A stretch of DNA of 64,000 nt from Setaria digitata. Lineage: Eukaryota > Nematoda > Chromadorea > Rhabditida > Setariidae. The notes under the pieces are model-generated. The model saw nothing but the letters and a program-made list of their open reading frames with translations. It had not been told where the DNA came from and searched no databases. Within the stretch, counting starts at the first letter, position 1; the number at the start of each line of letters is the position of its first letter. Location of the stretch: assembly GCA_003640385.1 (NCBI GenBank), contig RCAB01000214.1, positions 36,543-100,542 on the forward strand. Direction: 5' to 3'. This document shows positions 1 to 14,547 of this stretch, in pieces. The translations under genes were made by a program, and so were the position numbers.

Positions 1-120
1 ATGATTTTCACTTTTATAAAATTTTGCAAACCATCATAATTTACTGAACCAAGGAATGCAAATAATGCAGATTTTTTATTGGACAAAATGCATGAGTCAA
101 ATAAAATGCACTTCTTCCAG

Positions 121-2002
<1,882 letters not shown>

Positions 2003-3465
2003 AATTATTTTATCTGTTATTTGCTTGTTCGAGCATAATGAGAAAGAAGTTCCAATATGCCACACAATCCTTTTCTTACATCTCCTTTTCATTACGGCTA
2101 TTATACACTTTAGCTATAAATATTTGTGTTCGTCATCTGCAAGTATTATAAAAAAAAGTTTATTAGGCCATATGCATACTTATTCGTTTGTTGGATAAGG
2201 CAAAAATACATCTTCACGCAGCTTTCGTATGCTTTTCTTTGACAAATGTTATTTGTACAATATTACAATAGTAGTAAAATGATGTTACAAATGTTGCAAG
2301 TTAGGAACAACGAAAAAAAAAAAATTATATGTAAAACCTGGAATGGGATCATTTTTAATTCTGTTTATTTATTGTTGTATTTTTCTCATTTCATTTCGTC
2401 ATAAATTATCAATAATAGGGATGCATAATTGGCATCTCTTCATCCGATCAGCTACGAAACAATCATTGGAATAAGTCTGAATATAGTGGTTTCCTCAGTC
2501 ATCTAACATTCCTATTTTGTCCGTTTTACCCCATCGTTATTCATCCATCTTTAGAATCAGCACTCACCATTTTCTCGAACAGAAAAAATGTCTTAGTTGC
2601 GTCTATCATCATTCATGATACTCACTGATTTCCGGAATGATAAGTAACGTCTCGCAGCGGTGAATGAGACGTGACATGAATGAAGAGTTGTGAATGCTTA
2701 TGCTGATTAATTAACGCTTTTTCACTGTGCAAACACGCTGATCCTTTAACTTCTGCTTCGCATCATAATATGGGAGAAATTATAATCTGACTGGTAAAGT
2801 TTATCTTATCCCATACACCTTCTAATTCCGTAATAAATTTGAGAAGTTCAGAAAATCTGTGAGGAGATTATGCAGTTTTACGATCTTCCATGAGGAAAGA
2901 AGTCTGGATTCGATAATCTAGTTTGTAGCTGTATCAAAACTATGATTAATAATGAGCCAGTTTAATGAGGCTGCTACACTACCAAAATAACTTCAGGCAG
3001 AGGATTAGATAGATTAAATTTTTGATTTTGAGAAAGTTGAACCAAAAAGTGTGAAATTTAGGAAGCTTAACTTTAAAAAAAAAAAAAAAAAAGAAGAAAA
3101 AAAGGAAAAAAAAAAGATTTAAGAAAACGTACGATAAATGAAACGATCCAAGCGCAGTTAAGATTAAAGTTGGAAATACAGAGAGAAGCGGAAATAGGAT
3201 TTAGAAAGATGGAATGGGATTGCGAAGATATCAAAAGCGTCTAGATTACTGAGGTTGTATGATTAGTGCACATTCTGATACTATTTAGAGATATTTTTAA
3301 TTAATACTTGAGTGAGTTAATATACTACTGACGTTGTTGCTGAATCACGAAAATTGATAAGACTTCTGCTAGAAGAAAGCACAAAGAAATTTTCTTTCTT
3401 GAATAGAAAGCATCAATGACCACAGCTACTGACCAGTATTTCCCATGGAAAACGCTAATTTCCGG

Positions 3466-3494
3466 TTGCTCATTAATTTCAAATTAATGAGCAA
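3466..3494. repeat. Perfect 14-bp inverted repeat, 1-base centre
   Basis: Arms 3466-3479 (TTGCTCATTAATTT) and 3481-3494 are exact reverse complements around a single C at 3480. Confidence 0.85.
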
Positions 3495-6367
3495 TCAGAA
3501 ATTGATTTTCCTACTGATCATTTCTTATTCTGTTCCCTTTCTTAAGCATACTACTTTCGTATAAAATAAAACAGTTCCCAACATTTCAACGCATGAAGTG
3601 CTTCTTAACAGAAAATAAATTATTGAACTGATATTTCGTTTCTATGTCTAAAAATTTAAAAGTGAATTATGAAAGTATGCTACTCTTGAATATTTTTTTC
3701 AGTGGTATAATTAGAAACATTTAATTTTATACTATTATACTACAGCTAGATGTATTTTTATTTTTCGTTTCTCATATTACCTTACCACTTGCCATTTTTC
3801 TTGCAAGAAGCTTTCAAATTCACCCCTCTCCACGAAAAAAAAAATATTATTGGCTTTCGGGAATAGAATTTCAAGATAGAAATCAGAAATCATCTTCGTT
3901 CAAAGAATTTAGTAATTCGAAGTAAAAACTGGCTCATCACTAAGTTTTCGTTTACACTCTTAATCTTGATACTGCCGAAACTCATTAACGTTAGCTCTCT
4001 TCCTTTACTGTCAAAATGTGGAATTCAATTCTATTTATTTCATCCGTTAAAATATACAGCTTGGTGTTTGCTGTCTGAAACATTTGATATTAAAACGGAA
4101 ATAAATGATCAATGCTGCTATATTTAATAATTTATACTTTTAATATAATAGGACTTTTATTAGAAATTTTTTACTCAATCGGTACTAGCATGACGTTGCT
4201 TTTCTCCTTGGTCCGGCCATTATGATTCTATAGAAATGTATCTCATTAATGAGAAATATTTTGTGTCTGAAGAACTTATGACTTAAAAAAGAATATAAAA
4301 TTATTCTGAGGTAATGCAATCCTTCTTTATTATTTTCTTAGACGAGTCTGGAAATTCTGTAGAAAAGGAAGAGAGGTTTTAAATTGAAGCATGTAATTTC
4401 TTAAATACGATAACTTTATTAACCAATATAAGCCATTGTGGTTCCGAAGTTCCTTCATTAAATTGACGAAAATGGAAATAAACAGATGTCACTAAAACGA
4501 TTTTTGTATATAGAACATGCTACTGATGACCGATTGTTTTGAAAATTTGCACAAAAAACTTCATAAACCTGAAATTTCCTGCCATTACAAGTCGTTTAAC
4601 TAATAAATAGGCAGTTTTAATTAATCATTTCAAATTTTTATTGGTTTAAGTTCAAGCAAATATTGGAAGAATTCTATTCTAAATCTATGGAAATATAAAA
4701 CGAATCGGTAAGCAGTTGATGCGAAAAACTGGAACTGGTATTTGGTGCGAAGAAGAACGCGTCACTGACAACAAACTTTGGATTAAGATGAAATGATGTC
4801 TCCATAAGTAGCGCCGCTATTTTTGTTTAGAGTTATAAAACTTAGAACCCCATGCAAAAGTTATTTGAATTTAATCCTAAATAACACTAAAGTTTCTCAG
4901 ATAATTTTTAAGATTCTATCACGAAGATTTCTTTGAAAAAGCAAAATTCAAAAGAAAGGATTGCAGACTTAATCTAAACAGTTTTGTTGGAAAATACCTA
5001 GTTAGCTCGAGTTGCTGCTCAATCTTTATCTCCAACAATGCCTCCTGCATTTCTCTCTGTGATACTAAGAAGTTGCACTTTTAATACTTTATGATTATCA
5101 TAACAATTGTCTGATAACGATGACAACATCTTTCCAGACAATGGTTGTCCAATGATGTTATGTACAACTCAGTTCACTGCTCTTTTACCTGTAAAATTCT
5201 AAAGATTCCTAGCTAAGTAAAAAACGCTGGTCATTTGAATGATAATTAAGGATGCTGAAGTTGGAGTAATCCGTTATTCCTTCTAACTCCTATCATCAGT
5301 TAACTCTATTCCTCTTAGCTTATACATCAATATTTTTCCGGTTACTTGAACTGCCTTCGCAATCTTCTGTTCTGTTTTATTTTAGTACTCCGTAATCCGT
5401 CTTACTCTTTCGATTTTCATTCAAATTCGCAATCTTGCTATGAAATTTATGATTGGGCTTTCAATTTGAGTCAATCTTCTTTCTACCAATTCTTTTTATA
5501 AAAGAATAAAATGCAACATTTTAATTGGCTATGATAGCAGCTTCCATCAGCTGATTTCTAGCAATTTAAATTTCTCATAAATTTAACGTTTTTTTTTTTT
5601 TATCCTGCTTCAGTTTCATTTAAAGTGTCTTAAGGATGTAGCGCCTACCAAAAAATTATTTGTTCTGTTTCATAGCTTAATATAAAATTCGAAGGCCTGT
5701 TTACTAATAAATTGGATTTAAGTAGTTCATTTTGGCCACCTGAGAATTGAGGTTTAGTCTTCCATTCTGCAAAGAAATTATGGAAAAGCTTATTTTTGTT
5801 CCGCTCTTCTAAGCAAAAATTTTACCCTTTTATAATCCTTCTTATAAAGACGAGTCTTTTTCAAGTAATCTAGCTGTATTTATACGAATAATATAATAAG
5901 CGCACACATTATCAGTGTCCAATTTTAAATCAGTTTGGCATCACTAATTTCTATATTTCATTTGTAATCAAGAATAAGTGCCAATTTCGAGACAATGTTA
6001 ACTAAGCAATGGCAATTTTCAGGTAGAAGAGATTGTGCTAATGAACTGAAACTGAGTTGAGTAGCATATAATTCTACTTTTATCGATGAAATACTTCCCG
6101 AGCAGATCCACTACACATCCATCAAACTAAATCTTCCTTTCCTGAAGATGGTTCACTGCTCGCTCGTTTCCCGGTTCCCGCTCGACTTGCCAACTAATTG
6201 TTTGTGAAGCTAAGTAAGCACATTCTTGCTTTTATTTTGATATATTCGTCATGAAATGCCAATCTATGGACTAGGACATTCCCGAATTATGAAAACACTG
6301 TGTGCTTTCATAGTGCCATCCATTTGGGACAGAGACATCTAGGCAGAATGAGCAGTGCATCATCACT

Positions 6368-6578
6368 TTCATAATTCATAAGTATTCATTTTATTTTGAA
6401 TAATTGCATCAGATATAGACTACTGGCTTGGAGCGATCTATTTGCTACTCCAAATTTTATCATTTATTCATTATAAAATAATTTGGCTACTGCTTGTTAC
6501 TTCTATTCTGAAGCATTAATTTGCTTTTTTCATGATTCATAAGCATTTATTTTATTTTATTTTGAATAATTGCATCAA
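6368..6578 (+). repeat. Imperfect direct repeat, about 45 bp, two copies
   Basis: Copy 1 is 6368-6411 and copy 2 is 6529-6578. Both share the ending TTTTGAATAATTGCATCA and the start TTCAT(A/G)ATTCATAAG. Copy 2 has one extra TTTTA-like unit. The copies lie about 160 bp apart. Confidence 0.75.
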
Positions 6579-9500
6579 GGGCAATGACTTCGTATTTAAT
6601 CTTCTAACAAAGTCTAATTTACTAATCAATTTCTCTTATTTCGTTATAAGTTCTCAACTGCTGTTAAAAACTTTTTCTTTTTTTTTCCAACAAATTGAAA
6701 CCTAAATTCATTTTTCAGTCTCATTGCAATTTTCCATGGCCGTTGACAATGTATGCATCTCACTAAAAGCCGTGTCGCGTGTAGCAAGTGTACTTTTACA
6801 CTTTCAGATAGGAGAAATGTTAGCCTAGAATAGCTGCGTGAATTAGGTGAGGTATTTATGAAAATATTAATAATTAGTTGGAAACTTTTTTGCAGTATAA
6901 TGTGAAGTGGAAAAATTGAGAAGTGCTGATTTGGGAAATACTCGATGAAGCTATCGTAGTCTTTATATTGCGAAATGGTTTACAATGTATTTCAGAAATA
7001 CTTCATACTTTGACTTCTGCACAGTTGCTTCCTAATTATCCTTGTCTATAGCACTAAACCTGATTAACATGTCTCATCCTGATAGAAGCTCAAAACCGAC
7101 AAGCAGTATGTCCTAGTAATAAGCAATTTGAAACTATGTGGCTAAACTAGAAAGTTCGATTATTCATTATATTGTGGAACAGTTGCTAATAAATGATTGT
7201 AAAGCAGATTTATCTATTTTCAGTATATCATGCTGATGACACCATAAGCAAATGCTTGGTCGCCAAAATTTTACTTTTGGATGGACAACACAACTCACGC
7301 AATTTACATTTACCTTTTTCACTTTTTTTTTTTTAAAGTTATTTCATCTCTTGGAATCCTAGTGTTCAGCTCACCGGCAATATCCTGATGTTTATTTTTG
7401 TCTTTAACCCGAAGATTGAATTTATTTGCTTTTTATTGGGAAATGAATTGTTACATGAGAAATCTCGAATAAAACAGCGATAATATTGCTATAAGCTTTT
7501 CATGACAGTTTTCGATGCTGATCTCAAGAAATTCGATATCTGCTATCTTCTAGCTAAAAAATAATTTGTTATTTAAAGATCGGTTTCGTAAATCTTCAGA
7601 AAGTAACCCACAGAAGATTTGAATTTAGAAAATTATCGTCTTTGTTTCCATCAAGTAATAAAATTCGAAAAGGCAATAAGTGTCTTCTCCACAGACATTA
7701 TTAAGCTACAAAATACAGGTGTGAAGAGGCAAAGAACCTATTTTTTCCCATTCTTATTATCCCTTTCTTTTTACGGTTTTTTTTCTTAAAAGTAGTTATT
7801 CAGCTCTGGAAACATTTCAGGACTATTAAATTTTTAAATTGCAATACACTGATTAGTGATAAACCTTCTAATTGATATCACTGCACGGTCACATCCTTAA
7901 TGCTTCTGATTAGATTGCATAAATAGATAACTGCATAAGAAAATGGAAAGCAGCAAATTAGTACTTGTTGCCATTTATTGAACTTTTGACTTCTAAGAAA
8001 GCTAAGCACAGAATTTAGCAACATTAAATAAATGAAATATCACTTATCAAAAGTAGCCTTTCAACTGACAGCATTGAATCTGGCTTTTTCTAAAAGATGC
8101 TTTATCATTAATTTAAAACTAAGTATTATAACACTCTCGAAATATGCCTTAACTACCTTCACACTATTTCACCCATCCCTGTTTTTTTTTTTTTAAACTG
8201 CCCCTTCTATGGTCTTTCATGTTTTTTGAAAATTTTCTGAAGTATTTCAGTCTCATCTTTAGATTTAGTTTTTCTGATACATTGCACATACAAGCTTGGC
8301 TTCAGCATTACAGTGTTTTGGAAATTTTAAAAAATTCTCCTATCCTAGAAGGAAGGAATGGAGAAGGAACAGCACAGCAAAACCGAATTTAAGTTAAACA
8401 CATTAATTTTTTCAAACTATCCGGCTTTTAACCTATCGACCAGTACGATTTCCTTTAATTTAATATCTTATTCATAACTTTTCGCTTCACAAATTTCCTT
8501 ATTTCTTTTCCTTCCCTTCTTAAGAGTATGTACTTCACAATCACAACTCATTTATTAGCTTTTTTGGTCTCATTATAGGAACAAATGTTTGCATTTGCGT
8601 GAAATTTCGACAATTATTGCTCTACTTATGCTTCAATTTGTCTTTCATTTTTGAATGACAATTCGGCATACTGATTGCCCTTTTCCATTACAACAACAAT
8701 ATTATGCAGTATCAGTATTTGCAGTTTTAAATGTAAACAAAAATAGACAAATTTTATTAATTAACTAATTTAAACGAAAAAAGTAGTTAAACGTAGTTAC
8801 GATTTATATCCGAGTGCTAAATTTCTACCTAACTGTTACTTTTTTTTTCCTTTCTCACTTTTATTGGTTTTCAAGTGAATTCCGCATTTATTGTTCTATT
8901 CCGACTTCTCAAAATTATTCCCTTTAGAACAACTCGATGTTGTGAGAATTATAATCTGATTATAAGTCCAGTTTAGTTTTTAATTGGGACGATGTGTGAA
9001 TGCTCGTACTATGTACTTGTCTTGACTTCCAGAAAATTGATGAAATGAGCCATCAGCTTTGGTATTCTGAACTTTTATCCTATTTTTTTTACGTTGCTCT
9101 TGCTCTTATTGATACGAATTTTTTCGGCAATATTTTTTGTAGAATCTAATGCTGATTATGAAAACAAATATGCAAAATATTCGTGAAAATGTAAGAATTA
9201 TAATTTGACCTGAGAGACGAATATTTCTAAGTAATAAAAATGCAATTTCCCGAATACATGATACAGACGAAGATGGCAAGGATAGCAAGAAAACTCAAAT
9301 TATAACTTTGTTAGGATTTTACTGCCTACTAATACTGTTCACTATTAGGTAGAAAAGTCGATTTGTCAGTTTTCATTTGAACGATAGTTTATTTCCCCTC
9401 CTTAAATTTCTTGAAATGTTTGATCCATTGCAATACATATTTTGATATTTCTTGAACATTACTCTAAATTGTCAAACTTTCTGAACTGTAGTTGCAAATG

Positions 9501-11177
9501 TCTTTTGTAAAATAATTTCCTTAAATAAGCTTTCACAAACAAAATAGCTACATCATTTATCTCGAATTTTCAGAGTTTGATCTCCAAAAATTTTGTTTTT
9601 ATGGTATAATTACAAATAATACAAATCGTTGTGCTACTTCCGTCCTGGTCAAATACGTTTTAAAATTTTTAGCAACAAAACAAGAATGGAAAAAATAGTC
9701 TTTGAGAATTATAGTATTCAAATCTTGATAAATCAATCCTAAGCGCTATAGTACCACAAGTACTCGAAAACGATAACGATAAAGAGTAGTTTTAAACATG
9801 CATAGTCAAACATATCAGCTGCATATCAGTTGTCCAGCCATTCAAAACGCAGATATACATTCAAGTATATCTGAATTTCAGAGACATTTGGGTAAATTTC
9901 TTTCATTTACTATTTCTGTATGTCATTCAAATTGATCAAAGAGACAAACCTAATTAATGTCAGTCCTGTGACACAATTTTATTCAAGATTCTTGAATACA
10001 GCTGTAAAGCTGTTACTTATCAGTACCCTCTCACTATGCAAAGGTAATTCATTTCCGTTTGATTGTCGCTTGTTCTGCCATTAAGAAGTATGCTTCTCAA
10101 AGTTTAAAATCAAGGTCTGCTAGCATTCATCTGTCTCTATATGATAATTGGAATGATCTACGTTTTCTATTCTTCTTACTTATTTAGGAGTAGCTACTGT
10201 AAATGTTTACTGAGATGAATCGGTGGTTCATCCTTGCAAGACTCAGAAAACGAAATGATATTATGATATAAATGGCTGGCAAAACATCTGGGAAAAAGAG
10301 TACCAATCTTATCCCAATGATTAATGCGTTTGTTTACGGACTTTTAGACATCTTTCCAACTATAACTTTTTCAAGAGAGCCTAACATTGTAATTGTTGCA
10401 GTCATAGTTTGTCTTATTTAGTAGCATCCAACGAATCATTGAATATTTGATTTACGCTTTCCAACCAAGCAAGCTGTATTGGTTTCTTTGGGATGACCAA
10501 ATCTCGCTCTGCATTTTATGGCTTCCTTGCACTGACCATTTCTTCCTTTATACTTCAAACCAGAAACAGCACTAGTCCCTAAGAAATCACCTATTCTCAA
10601 TTCTCTGTGACTTCTAAAAAGCGCTTATTCTTATGTCATATTAGAGAAATACTTTAGAATACCTGTGCAGTTTTTTTTTTTACTCTCAAGATGACAGAAT
10701 CAGTATTCAAGAGAGGTAAATGTTTCGTTTGCAATGCGTAGTCATGAAGTTTTCCATAGATTGACCAATTTCAAATATACAAACTTTCTAAAAAATAATA
10801 GCTAAGGTGTGCTTTATTTTGTCTTACCGATGAAAGCATGCATACTTCCACCTTGGAGCCTAATTTTAGATAAATTAAAAACTGAAGCTGAGATTGCGCA
10901 GTTATTTTACACTTCTTTATCTAAGGATGAGGCAAAAAAATTCCCTCATCAAAGCAATTTTTCGCAAAATTTTCGGATTTTAGGCTTGCTCTTTAAATTG
11001 CTCATCTTTTACATAGCTGCTTGGAAAACTAAATGCGCTAGCCTGTAATCGCGAAAAAGCTGAGAGTGATGCGAAGCCGAATAGTTGAAGGCTTTACAGT
11101 GCTTCATGTTTCCATAACGTCAGCAAGTTTGAAGTGGGGTCACTGTAACTGAAAGGTAGTTGTAAACTAAATTTTGT

Positions 11178-11220
11178 CCCTGTTCAGATGAAATTAAGGC
11201 ACAGTGAATGAATAGTGAAA
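11178..11220 (+). promoter_or_regulatory. Candidate trans-splice acceptor and short leader with upstream ATGs
   Basis: CCCTGTTCAG ends at 11187, leaving a 33-base leader before the ATG at 11221. The leader carries two upstream ATGs: at 11188 (seven codons, then TGA) and at 11208 (overlapping the receptor start in another frame). Stops in the frames make a coding join here unlikely, so this is either a spliced-leader site or the end of a 5' UTR intron. Confidence 0.4.
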
Positions 11221-14200
11221 ATGCTCTCAGTTGCAACTATTTTACTGCTTATTTACTCCTCTATTATACTACTTGCATTCGGTGGTAACCTGCTAGTTTG
11301 TATTGCTGTATTCTGTGATCGAATTTTACGGCGACGACAGGAGAATTTATTCCTGGTATCACTTGCTGTATCTGACCTTCTTGTATCCGTCCTTGTAAGT
11401 CTCTTATATCAACTTCTACAGATATTTCAAAGGATTCTAGTCCATTGAAGTTGTCTTTTCATTGCTTGACTGAAGATTCTGATTAACAGTAATGTTCTTA
11501 TTAGGTGATGTCATTCGCAGCAGCTAATGATATTCTTGGTTACTGGCCATTTCGGCATTTGTATTGCCAGCTATGGATATGTTTTGATATTACCTGTACC
11601 ACTGCTTCAATACTTAACCTTTCTGCAATTGCCTTGCACAGATTTTTGCATATCAGTCGTCCACTTGTTTATGTCAGGTCTCATTTTTTCCTAGCCGTGT
11701 CGAAATTCATTGAAAACTTTTCGAGAGGTAACACTATAATTGTGCAACAGTGACGGTGTTAATTTGAAGATCATCACGCAGATATGCAATATATATTCAT
11801 TTACATGGATGAAAAAAGAAAATAAAATTTGGTCCCTAGTTTTTTAGTTTCTAGCTTAAAATCAGTTAGAGCAATAGAATTGCAAGTTATAACGACGAGG
11901 AATATCTGAATTTTTTTGAGGAAAAAAAAGAACTTTTAATTTCAGGAGGAGAAAAATATGCGTTCTTATAGCTTTTGTTTGGCTGACATCTGCCAGCATT
12001 GGTTTCACCCAAATTATCTTAGAGTTAGCGCAAAGGAATGAGGAGAATAGTGATATGGATGAAAATGGTGATACTAAATACAATGAGTAAGTTCTAGGGT
12101 GAAAGTTTTCGAATAAGCTTTTTTCCTAGTTTATACAGGGCTATGCTGCAAATCAATGGAAATGGATTTAAAATTCATTTCATTGTAAAGAGTTTGGTAC
12201 TAGAATGATCGCTACCACGAAAGATACTGACAATTGCAGTTCTCGTCCGAGATGTGAGCTACGACTTAAACCACTCTATGCGCTTGGTAGTTCCATGTGT
12301 AGCTTCGTGATCCCCGCGGCGATGATGGTACTTCTATATACCAGACTATATTTGTTCGCCAGAAAACATGCCAAAATAATGCGCACCCAACTTCATCAAG
12401 CAGTTAACTTCGTTGACACACCACATATTAGTGGAAGCATTCCAAATGTATGTTTAAAAATTTTCAAAATTTATTTGGGGTATGCAGTTCTCTGTGAAAA
12501 TTATGCTATTGGAGAAGGAATAAGGAAACCAAAACTTACTCAACAAATTTTTCCTACTCTTTCCTTCTAGCAAACTGGAGATATTTGAGATATTTCATGC
12601 TCTTAAATTAATCAGGCTTTAAGTATGGAATTTTCTTCCTGTTCCGCAATAAAGGCTTATGCGGCTTGTAGAAAATATTTTACTTGAGAAAAAATGTTTA
12701 CTGTGTGAGACAGGAGTCTAGAAGAAGTGATAAAAAATAAATATTCAGCGAAAATGGTGGGAAGGAAATTTCTGTTAACTATGTTATAAGAAACAGAACT
12801 TAACCGAGAAGTGCTATAGATTACCTTAAGGTGAGAAAGTTTCATTATTAATTCAACTAATTTTCTACTGCAGAATTGTGCTGCAATGCGAAATATCCAT
12901 CATTTTCCATCATTCCCTCATTTTTTCATGAGATTTTACCATGATGTTTTAGCAGTCAAAGTTGGACAACAGTTGCTGTTGTCCAACTTTGACTGCTAAA
13001 AGTTTTCTGACAAATTTCCTAGAGGCTGAAATTTCTACCTTCGCGATTTTGACATTTCATAGAATATTACTAGTACTGAGAATGTAGTAGTAAATTTTCA
13101 GGATGTAGATGACAGATTCAGAATACTCAATATATGTCGTTGTTGTCGTGATCCTGTAATATCAAAAAGAACCAAATCCAATGACACATCCACACAGCTC
13201 TGTGTCAGTGATCAGAAAGCCAGGTTGGACTTGTCTTGTAATGCTGCTTATCTTATCATCAGTCTATCGCAGATTTATTTCTATCCGGCATTACTTTACT
13301 TGATTGGTGATAATTACTTCCGTAAAAGCTTCTCCAAATTGAGTCGTGTCCAGTTTTATCTCTGAGCTTAGGTTTATCTTTTATTTTGTTGTCACTATTA
13401 AGTTCATGAGCTGAAATTGGCCTTTTTTTAATACTTATTTTCGCAATTTTCCTATCTTGGAATAATTTAATCTTCATTATAAGTGTTGTTTTAGATCTTG
13501 CAGTTTTTTCGAATCGTTCTATCAATATTTTTAAATATTCAAGATTATTTCAAAAAATTTTCATTTTTTTTAAATTTTGTAAAATTCTTTTCAATTTTCT
13601 CGTAAAAAAAATTTTTTTTTTCTGAGAAATTTTTAATTTGTAGGCTTACATTGGGAGTGATAATAGGCACTTTTCTGATTTGCTGGTTGCCATTCTTCAT
13701 TGTAAATGTCATTCGTTCTTTTCTTCCGGTTCTGGTTTCCGATGTACAATTTAAAGTAAGTGATTGAGTGCTCAATTTTTTGAAAAGTTGCTAAAATTCT
13801 ATCCATTCATCCGTATCTAAAAATAATCGAATATAGACAACCTAAGTTTCTGATAAAACTGTTAGTATATTAGTTCCCTTGCAGTTCAGGACTTGCATCA
13901 GGAAGCTACCTTTGTTCTCTTAAAATTCTCATTACGAAGAAAATTTGATTTTTGGACAATTTCTGTGTTGGTCATGGTAAGTACTAGTGTTATTTTAGGC
14001 TGTTACCTGGTTAGGTTATGCAAATTCTACGGCAAATCCAATCATTTACACAATTTTAAACAGAGATTTTCGAACAGCATTCAAAAAGATATTGTTCGAT
14101 AATGCGTTGTGTTTAAATCGGGATACTTGCCCGAATGAGAGCTATGGGTAAGCGTATTTCCCAAGAATTTACTTTCACCTAAGTTTTTCCCTACTTCACC

Positions 14201-14547
14201 TTTATCATTGAGATTCAACGAGTTTGTTGTATTTGTCTAATCACACCCAATCACAGCTTGTCCGCATAGCACTTCGTTTCCTCTAATCAGCTTGTTCATC
14301 ATGATATTGGTTCTCTCTGAAACTATAATATGGACGGATCAGAGGTCGAACACTTGTCCCAAAACATACATTTTTTTTAAGTCAAATTATACGCATTATA
14401 AGCATGTTCATAAACATCTCCAAGAAACATCTGTAAATCTTTAGGTTAGAGCAGCTTTATGGAATTTGTAGAAATTTTATTATTCGAATTGCAACTGGTA
14501 AGTCTTCAAAAAAAAAAAAGATTTCATGTCTAAAAGAACAACTTTGA
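11221..14547 (+). CDS. D1-like dopamine / biogenic-amine GPCR
   Basis: Rhodopsin-family seven-helix receptor. Exons: 11221-11394, 11505-11677, 11946-12086, 12240-12447, 13102-13223, 13644-13755, 13999-14147 and a likely last exon 14445-14547. TM1 has GN ([11 protein letters not shown]); TM2 has LAVSDLL; TM3 has Cys79, the amine-binding Asp86 and [14 protein letters not shown]5 keeps three Ser aligned with the D1 catechol-binding set (GSSMCSF); TM6 has CWLPFF; TM7 has [16 protein letters not shown]3 and TM5 resemble D1 dopamine receptors most. The DRY motif reads HRF (His103). All frames are closed upstream of 11221, so the extracellular N-terminus is only a few residues. The third loop is about 70 residues, ending KARLTLG before TM6. 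Family is sure; dopamine as ligand is inference, dop-1 being the nearest C. elegans candidate. The last exon (tail ending CLKEQL) is tentative. Confidence 0.85.
12947..13001. repeat. Perfect 26-bp hairpin with 3-base loop
   Basis: Arms 12947-12972 and 12976-13001 are exact reverse complements (arm core AGCAGTCAAAGTTGGACAAC) separated by TTG. It lies in the receptor intron between the exons ending at 12447 and starting at 13102. No matching repeat was seen elsewhere in the window. Confidence 0.95.

Larger units (their letters stand above)
2003..11220 (+). other. Gene-poor stretch between kinase C and amine receptor
   Basis: About 9 kb, very AT-rich, with many poly(T)/poly(A) runs. I saw no exon series with consistent phase on either strand. 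It may hold 3' UTR of the kinase, the receptor promoter and upstream non-coding exons. A short palindrome (3466-3494) and a 45-base direct repeat (6368-6578) are listed separately. Confidence 0.5.

Noticed and set aside
9106..9288. Minus-strand hydrophobic 60-codon frame
   Set aside because: AT-rich sequence gives hydrophobic frames by chance; no splice partners or homology.
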